NCBI GenBank assembly: GCA_023404495.1
Contig: JAEYBE010000053.1
Coordinates: 23,756-87,755 of the forward strand
DNA from: Actinomycetes bacterium
GTDB taxonomy: Bacteria > Actinomycetota > Thermoleophilia > Solirubrobacterales > JACPNS01
DNA: 64,000 bases
Direction: 5' to 3'
In this document: piece by piece, positions 59,259 through 64,000 of the stretch
How the letters are laid out: each line of letters begins with the position of its first letter
Numbering within the stretch: the first letter of the stretch is position 1
Notes under the pieces: model-generated
What the model was told of the DNA's origin: nothing
What the model saw: the letters and a program-made list of their open reading frames with translations, nothing else
The model's database searches: none
Position numbers and translations under genes: made by a program

Positions 59259-59958
59259 TCACGCTGATTCGACATTTGACTGGAGGGAGGCGTCACACGT
59301 TCCCGCCAGCGGTCAAATTGAGCACGTGCGATTCGCTGCATTTGCAACTCAGTGCGCGCTCCCGGAGTTCTTTGACTTCGGCACGGCGGCACCACATGTG
59401 ATCGAGTGGGCTTCGCGAGAGTCGCATCTTTCGCCGCTCGACGCGGAGTGCAAGATTCGACTATTTGAACGGAGGTGGGAGTGCGCGCCGGCGCTCACGA
59501 GCGCCATGCATCTCGTCCTTCCGGTCGTCGCCGGACAAACGGTGGCTCCGCTTAGCGGGCGCCAAATGGCTGACGACCTCCGCACGCGCACCGGCCTCTC
59601 CGATGGCGAGCTGTCTGAACTCATGGCTGTTACGAGAGAGACTTACAACCGGTGGCGAAATGGTTCGCTGTCGATCGGACGCGAGAATCTTGCGCGGCTT
59701 CAGTCACTCCATTTGCTCTTGTGCGAAGCTGATTCGCGCACTGATCGCCTACGCGATTGGCTCGTGACACCGCAAATCATTGATGAGGCTGAATCAGCGC
59801 CACTGTCATTACTTAAGTCGCGACAGTACACGCGTGTTTGGGATCTTGTAACGAGACTCCAAACAGCTAAACGAACCGCAAAAGCGCCCCCCGTTCTCGC
59901 GTTCGATCACGATCGTGATGATTATGAACCCGACTTGTCCGATTGGGACGACGGCTAA
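59245..59958 (+). CDS. Helix-turn-helix (Xre/antitoxin-like) protein
   Basis: The 237-residue protein has an N-terminal part of ~95 residues of no known fold, then a helix-turn-helix at about 105-140 (GLSDGELSELMAVTRETYNRW). After this come SIGRENLARLQSL and WLVTPQIIDEAESAPLSLL, similar to the toxin-binding region of Xre/ParS-type antitoxins. So it may repress its own operon and bind a partner. The GTG start follows an AAGGAG sequence. It begins 14 bases before the previous stop and the next gene starts directly after its stop, showing tight coupling. Confidence 0.72.
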   Translation: MNAVDHADSTFDWREASHVPASGQIEHVRFAAFATQCALPEFFDFGTAAPHVIEWASRESHLSPLDAECKIRLFERRWECAPALTSAMHLVLPVVAGQTVAPLSGRQMADDLRTRTGLSDGELSELMAVTRETYNRWRNGSLSIGRENLARLQSLHLLLCEADSRTDRLRDWLVTPQIIDEAESAPLSLLKSRQYTRVWDLVTRLQTAKRTAKAPPVLAFDHDRDDYEPDLSDWDDG

Positions 59959-60636
59959 GTGCCAAATGTCGAATGGCTACCGAACCGGCGGTTCTTCCTG
60001 CCGGATGCGACGCGGCTATCGAAGCGGCCCGTGTTTCAAGGCGACGTGTTCGCTGACGTGCCGATGGCGATGTACGGAGGAAGCAAGGAAGTAGGTGATG
60101 ACGGGAAGCCTCTGACTGCCAAGCCGGTGTTCGCGATGCTCTTGGGCCACCCGTGCTCGATGAGAGTGGCGAATGGCCGCCTTAAATCCGTGCAAACGAT
60201 CGCTCGCGTGATCGAATCTCCCGAGCATTGCGCGGAGTGGACACATCCGTGGGCAGGGCAGTACGCACTATTTCCGCTTCCTCAACTGGATGGAGAAAAT
60301 GACTATGTCGTTGATCTCAACCAGATTGGCATCTGCAACTCAGAGCATTTGCACGATCGCGTCGCCTGTCTAGATCGTGAAGGATGGAACGGCCTGCAGT
60401 GGCGACTGGTCCACTTCTTTTCCAGATTTGAACTCGACCTCCCTTCGCTTCCAGAAATCAACGATGGACTCTGGAACGAAATCGACTTGTGGGCTGCTTG
60501 GTGCGACCTTAAGGGCGAAGAAGATGGATTTCAGGAGTGGCTGAATGAAGCATCGAGCAGTCGGCCAGATGTCAAAAGGCTGCATCTGCTCGCTGGCGAC
60601 GTCCAAACCTTGAGGCGGGAGTTGGCCACCGCCTAA
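59959..60636 (+). CDS. Hypothetical protein, third gene of the cassette
   Basis: I do not recognise this 225-residue protein. The first third reads FQGDVFADVPMAM and AMLLGHPCSMR, a pattern that gives the impression of a small beta-barrel domain with a conserved Cys. The middle has many tryptophans (EWTHPWAGQYALF, GWNGLQWRLVHFF) and the C-terminus is helical. No signal peptide, membrane helix or nuclease motif is evident. It starts at GTG immediately after the previous stop codon. Given the neighbouring antitoxin-like regulator, it may be an effector or toxin, but this is inference only. Confidence 0.7.
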   Translation: MPNVEWLPNRRFFLPDATRLSKRPVFQGDVFADVPMAMYGGSKEVGDDGKPLTAKPVFAMLLGHPCSMRVANGRLKSVQTIARVIESPEHCAEWTHPWAGQYALFPLPQLDGENDYVVDLNQIGICNSEHLHDRVACLDREGWNGLQWRLVHFFSRFELDLPSLPEINDGLWNEIDLWAAWCDLKGEEDGFQEWLNEASSSRPDVKRLHLLAGDVQTLRRELATA

Positions 60637-60654
60637 GTAGAAACCGCCGGTTGA

Positions 60655-61102
60655 CTAACGGCCGACTGATTTGCCCCACCGGACCAAGAGGACTAGAAGT
60701 GCTATCGAGACCAACAGCGTCAGCGCGGCCCCGATCAGCAGGGCATCAGGCAGACCGAGGAGGGCCAGCACCGGGGAGAGCTGCGTAGGTCTGACTCCAG
60801 GCCGCGAACAGCTGGGCGGCTCCAGCGATGAGGTAGCCGATCACGGCGAGCCAAGCCAATTGAGAATTGACTGTGTAGCTCAGGGCAATTCCTGCGATCG
60901 CCCCGGCAAATCCAAGCGGGCCGAGTACGGCAAACGTCTTCGCGAACTTCTTTAGCGTTGGATCGGCGAAGTCTGGTGCGTTGCGCCAGGTTGAAATCGC
61001 AGAACGCTTGTAGCGGCCGCGCTTCTCCGCTTTCCGGGCAATCTCGAGATCTGCGAGGTTGACGCACAGAACCGCCACCAGCAAGATGGCTCCGGCAATC
61101 AT
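60655..61102 (-). pseudogene. Membrane protein gene, probably frameshifted
   Basis: The open frame from 61102 encodes a membrane protein beginning MIAGAILLVAVLCVNLADLE with about three helices, but it ends after the run YAALPGAGPPRSA. In a different frame the following sequence encodes LLIGAALTLLVSIALLVLLV and ends VGR before a stop at 60655-60657. A single +1 shift near the C run at about 60770-60775 would join them into a four-helix protein of about 150 residues. The start overlaps the aldehyde dehydrogenase stop by four bases. It may be a real broken gene, a programmed shift, or an assembly error. Confidence 0.55.
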
Positions 61103-62745
61103 CTCTTAGTCAAATTCCGAACAGTCCGCCCAGTCATCTTCCCAAGCGCCGGCGCGCCGGCCTTGAGCGATGACAAGCGGTCCTTGCCCTTCGAGTAGAC
61201 AAGGTCAATCGTCGACCGAATTGCCGGCCCGACGGTCTCGCCATACGGGTAGACCCACATCGACGCCTCGCGGGCGTTCGTCGCGGCGACCACTTTGGGC
61301 TCGACCGCCTCGTAGAAGCCGAACTTCGAGTGTGAGCGGCCGATCCCGGAGTCCTTCACGCCGCCCCATGAGCACTGGCACATGCCGGCGCTGTACATGT
61401 GGTCGTTGATCCAGACGTTGCCGCTCTCGATCGTCTCGGCGATGCGGTCGGCCTTCTCAAGATCCGCAGTCCAGATCGATGCGCCAAGCCCGAACTCCGA
61501 GTCGTTGGCCATCTTGACGGCCTCTTCCTCGGAGTCGACGGTGATGATCGGCAGCACCGGTCCGAAAATCTCTTCCTTCATGATCCGCATGCCGTGGTTG
61601 ACGCCGGTCAGCACCGCCGGGCGGTAGAAGTCGCCGTCAAGACCTTCGGGCAGCTCCTCGCGCGGGATCGGTCCGCCGCAAAGCAACGTCGCGCCGTGGG
61701 CGACCGCGTCGTCGACCAGCTCGCAGACGATCTTGAACTGATTGGGGTCGGTCATCGCCGTGATCTCGGTGTCCCAGTCCATCGGGTTGCCGAGCTTCAT
61801 CGACTTCGCCCGCTCGACCACACCGTCGATGAACTGCGGCGCGATGTCGTGCATCACGTAGACGCGCTCGATGCCGGCGCAGGTCTGGCCCATGTTGGCG
61901 AAACCGCCCCAGGCCGCCCCGCCGACGGCGTGTGAGATGTTGGCGTCAGAAAGGACAATCATCGGGTCCTTGCCGCCGAGCTCAAGCGTTGCGCCCTTGA
62001 GTTGCTTGGCGCAGTCCTGCGCGATCGATCGACCCACTTCGACCGACCCCGTGAAGAAGATCTTGCCCACGTCCGGGCAGTCGACCATCGCCTGGCCGAC
62101 GCGCCCGCCGCCGTGCACCGTGCGCATCAAGCCTTCTGGCAGACCAGCCTCGTCGAAAACCTCCTGGATCATCTGACCGATCAGGCATGTCAGTGACGCC
62201 GGCTTGAAGATCACGCCGTTGCCCGCCATCAGCGCGGTTGCGATCTCGTCGAGCGCCAGCAGCCACGGGTAGTTCCACGGGCTGATCACGCCGATCACGC
62301 CGATCGGCTGGTAGTGGAACTTCATCTTGCGGGTCTTCAGGAAGAGCTGGTTTGACGGGATCTTCTCGTCGGCGAGCACCTTCTCGGCGTTGTCGGCCGT
62401 CCACCCGAGACCGTCGACGGTTGAGAGCAGCTCCATCGAGTAGCTCTCGGTCAGAACCTTGCCCTGCTCGGCCGTGATCAGGCGCGCGATCTCGTCCTTG
62501 CGCTCGATGATCACATCGGCCGCGCGGCGCACGTAGCGCGCGCGGTCCTCGAATGACATCTGCGCCCAGAACGGCTGGACCTGTTTGATCTCCTCGACGA
62601 CCGCCGGCACCTGCTCGGGCGTGATCGTCGGGACGCTGCCGACGAGCTCGCCGGTGGCCGGGTTGAAGCTTTCAAGTGCGCCAGTCGGGGCGGTTGCCTC
62701 GCTGAATACGTGGCGCGGGTGTGGGGGGGCGATCGTGGGTTCCAT
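61099..62745 (-). CDS. NAD(P)-dependent aldehyde dehydrogenase
   Basis: The 548-residue protein has the ALDH fold with catalytic Cys289 (GQTCAGIERV) and general base Glu255 (LELGGKDP), 34 residues apart as expected. The cofactor site is marked by ISPWNYPW and FTGSVEVG. Cysteine motif details vary (GQTCAGIERV against the usual GQ.C..). The long C-terminus with hydrophobic and basic residues may anchor it to the membrane, as in fatty-aldehyde and succinic-semialdehyde-like members. The substrate is unknown. It is co-directional with the SDR gene upstream. Confidence 0.94.
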   Translation of the reverse strand: MEPTIAPPHPRHVFSEATAPTGALESFNPATGELVGSVPTITPEQVPAVVEEIKQVQPFWAQMSFEDRARYVRRAADVIIERKDEIARLITAEQGKVLTESYSMELLSTVDGLGWTADNAEKVLADEKIPSNQLFLKTRKMKFHYQPIGVIGVISPWNYPWLLALDEIATALMAGNGVIFKPASLTCLIGQMIQEVFDEAGLPEGLMRTVHGGGRVGQAMVDCPDVGKIFFTGSVEVGRSIAQDCAKQLKGATLELGGKDPMIVLSDANISHAVGGAAWGGFANMGQTCAGIERVYVMHDIAPQFIDGVVERAKSMKLGNPMDWDTEITAMTDPNQFKIVCELVDDAVAHGATLLCGGPIPREELPEGLDGDFYRPAVLTGVNHGMRIMKEEIFGPVLPIITVDSEEEAVKMANDSEFGLGASIWTADLEKADRIAETIESGNVWINDHMYSAGMCQCSWGGVKDSGIGRSHSKFGFYEAVEPKVVAATNAREASMWVYPYGETVGPAIRSTIDLVYSKGKDRLSSLKAGAPALGKMTGRTVRNLTKR

Positions 62746-62764
62746 TGCCCCAATATAACCGCGA

Positions 62765-63589
62765 TCAGAGTCCGGTGAGCTCCTCAGACTTCGCCCAAAG
62801 CTGATCCTGCAGCTCTTCGCTCTTGGCCTGCCGGTTCTCCGGCCCGTTTGCCTTGTGGCGGAAGAAGAACACGCCGTTGATCTCCTCGCGTGGTTCGCGC
62901 TGGGCGAGGTCGATGATCGGGGTTGCGCCCTTCTCCGAGTCGATCACGATGCGGAAGGCCTTGCCCAGTTGGTAGGCGGGCTTGACCATGATCGAGTCGC
63001 GCCCGAAACCGCTGGCCACGATCCCCGGATGCAGCGCGGCCGAGACAATGTCGTCGCCTGCCCATTTGCGCGCGATTCCACGCGTGAAGAGGATGTTCAT
63101 CAGCTTGCCGGTGCCGTAGGCGATGTTCTCGCTGTGGTGACCGTCGAGGTTGTCGATCCTCACGCGTCCGTAATTGTTGGCCATGCTCGCGGTGTTGAGC
63201 ACGCGCGGGGCGTCGGCGGCCATCAGGTTGGGTTTGAGCAGGTTGGTCAGCAGGAACGGCGCCAGGTGGTTGATCTGGAAGTTCGGTTCGTGGCCGTCCT
63301 TCGTCTTCTTGCGCGTCTTGAACATCCCGCCGGCGTTGTTGACCAGCACATCGATCTTCGGCGCGGCTTCGGCAATCTCCCCGGCCAGGCGACGCACTTC
63401 GGCAAAGTCAGCGAAGTCCGCGACCAGCGCCGGGCTGCCGACCGCGTCCGCGACTGCCTTGGTCTTCTCCGGGTTGCGCCCCGTGACGATCACGTTTGCG
63501 CCTTCGGCGTGCAGCTCGCGCGCGGCGACCTCGCCAATGCCGTCGCTCGCCCCGGTGATCACGATCGTCTTGCCCTCGACGTTGCTCAC
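62765..63589 (-). CDS. Short-chain dehydrogenase/reductase
   Basis: The classical SDR motifs are present: TGASDGIG at residues 13-20, NNAGG near 88-92 and the catalytic YxxxK in AYGTGKLM, with Ser in NTASM. The 274-residue length and the C-terminal half resemble retinol-dehydrogenase/WW-oxidoreductase-like SDRs that act on lipophilic alcohols. The substrate is unknown. The start overlaps the rarA stop by four bases; together with the aldehyde dehydrogenase after it, it may handle alcohol and aldehyde oxidation. Confidence 0.92.
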   Translation of the reverse strand: MSNVEGKTIVITGASDGIGEVAARELHAEGANVIVTGRNPEKTKAVADAVGSPALVADFADFAEVRRLAGEIAEAAPKIDVLVNNAGGMFKTRKKTKDGHEPNFQINHLAPFLLTNLLKPNLMAADAPRVLNTASMANNYGRVRIDNLDGHHSENIAYGTGKLMNILFTRGIARKWAGDDIVSAALHPGIVASGFGRDSIMVKPAYQLGKAFRIVIDSEKGATPIIDLAQREPREEINGVFFFRHKANGPENRQAKSEELQDQLWAKSEELTGL

Positions 63590-64000
63590 TGCTCACTCCT
63601 CTTCTGCCGAGCGGCCGCTAGGCGCTCTGCCATTTGTGCCTCGCGTCCCCGCTCGCTCGGCTCGTAGAACTCTTCCTGCACTTGGTCGGGCAGCAGGCGT
63701 TGTTTGCTCAGCTGGTCTGGATTGTCGTGCGGATAGTCGTATCCCTCGCCCTGTCCGAGTTCCTCGGCGCCCGGGACGTTGCTGTCCTGGATGTGCCGCG
63801 GAGGCGGGGCGAGGCCATTCTTGCGGATATGAGCGGCCGCGGCGTCGCCAGCCAGGTACGCGCGGTTGCTCCGGGGCGCGAGCGCCAGGTAGGTCGCGGC
63901 CTGGGCGAGGTTGATCCGGGCCTCCGGCAGGCCGACGTAGTCGAGCGCCTGGGCCGCCGCCATCGCCAGCGGCAACGCCTGCGGATCGGCGTTGCCGACG
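63586..64000 (-). CDS. rarA: Replication-associated recombination protein A, C-terminal part (RarA/MgsA)
   Basis: Only the last ~137 residues are in the window; the gene continues past the edge. The sequence GNADPQALPLAMAAAQALDY, GLPEARINLAQAATYLALAP and the tail with LPDQVQEEFYEPSERGREA match the C-terminal domain of RarA, an AAA+ ATPase that acts at stalled replication forks and tetramerises through this region. It is coupled to the SDR gene by a four-base overlap. Confidence 0.9.
   Translation of the reverse strand, partial: VGNADPQALPLAMAAAQALDYVGLPEARINLAQAATYLALAPRSNRAYLAGDAAAAHIRKNGLAPPPRHIQDSNVPGAEELGQGEGYDYPHDNPDQLSKQRLLPDQVQEEFYEPSERGREAQMAERLAAARQKRSEQ

Overview
The window is a high-G+C bacterial chromosome segment with dense, mostly operonic coding and frequent GTG/TTG starts. 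A bifunctional-type dCTP deaminase, a short CitA-like citrate synthase, a polyprenyl-phosphate-mannose type mannosyltransferase and a zinc-type S18 point to Actinomycetota. The mixture with System I cytochrome c maturation genes and a secreted family I associate with that group suggests Thermoleophilia/Solirubrobacterales; the class-level placement is inference. No rRNA, CRISPR array, prophage or insertion sequence was seen. No gene-free stretch exceeds about 235 bases.

Region by region. 1-4140: polyprenyl diphosphate synthase, a zinc-ribbon protein, dcd, tatA-tatC, a membrane-anchored repeat protein and tRNA-Lys(CTT). 4262-9170: a class IV aminotransferase, then four tightly coupled nucleotide-sugar genes matching the WbpI-WbpA-WbpB-WbpD steps of UDP-diacetamido-uronic acid synthesis, without the expected aminotransferase. 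9259-12117: a 700-residue low-complexity repeat protein and an RDD membrane protein. 12123-15428: purA, a VOC protein, a vapBC toxin-antitoxin pair and a DnaC/DnaI-like ATPase. 15432-21079 (minus strand): the rpsF-ssb-rpsR-rplI-dnaB block, with a 422-residue intein in DnaB and an opposite-strand gene inserted between rpsF and ssb. 21190-29027: envelope and secreted proteins, otsA, a two-component system and a membrane protein with an apparently inactivated M28 peptidase fold. 28971-37859: thiL, a mannosyltransferase, a class A PBP, MscS, a CPBP protease, an L,D-transpeptidase, pyrE and an SCP2-like protein.

37903-42266: tRNA-Arg(CCT), a hairpin-rich intergenic region, a SpoIIAA-like protein, an AEC transporter with a GalT-like protein, citrate synthase and a TlpA-like lipoprotein. 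42463-49128: an unusual SF2 helicase, then a minus-strand glycan set (GT-C, GT2, flippase). 49168-58361: birA, a SAM hydrolase, a haem/sirohaem block (hemA, hemC, cobA-hemD fusion, precorrin-2 dehydrogenase) interleaved with ccmA, ccmB, ccmC and a 58-residue ccmD. This joins tetrapyrrole synthesis to haem delivery for cytochrome c.

58482-60636 is a lower-G+C three-gene cassette: a TIGR04255-family protein, an Xre-like helix-turn-helix protein and an unknown protein. It is preceded by repeats that look like operators and is the best candidate in the window for an undescribed accessory (defence or toxin-antitoxin-like) system. The window closes with a probably frameshifted membrane gene, an aldehyde dehydrogenase, a short-chain dehydrogenase and the C-terminal part of rarA.
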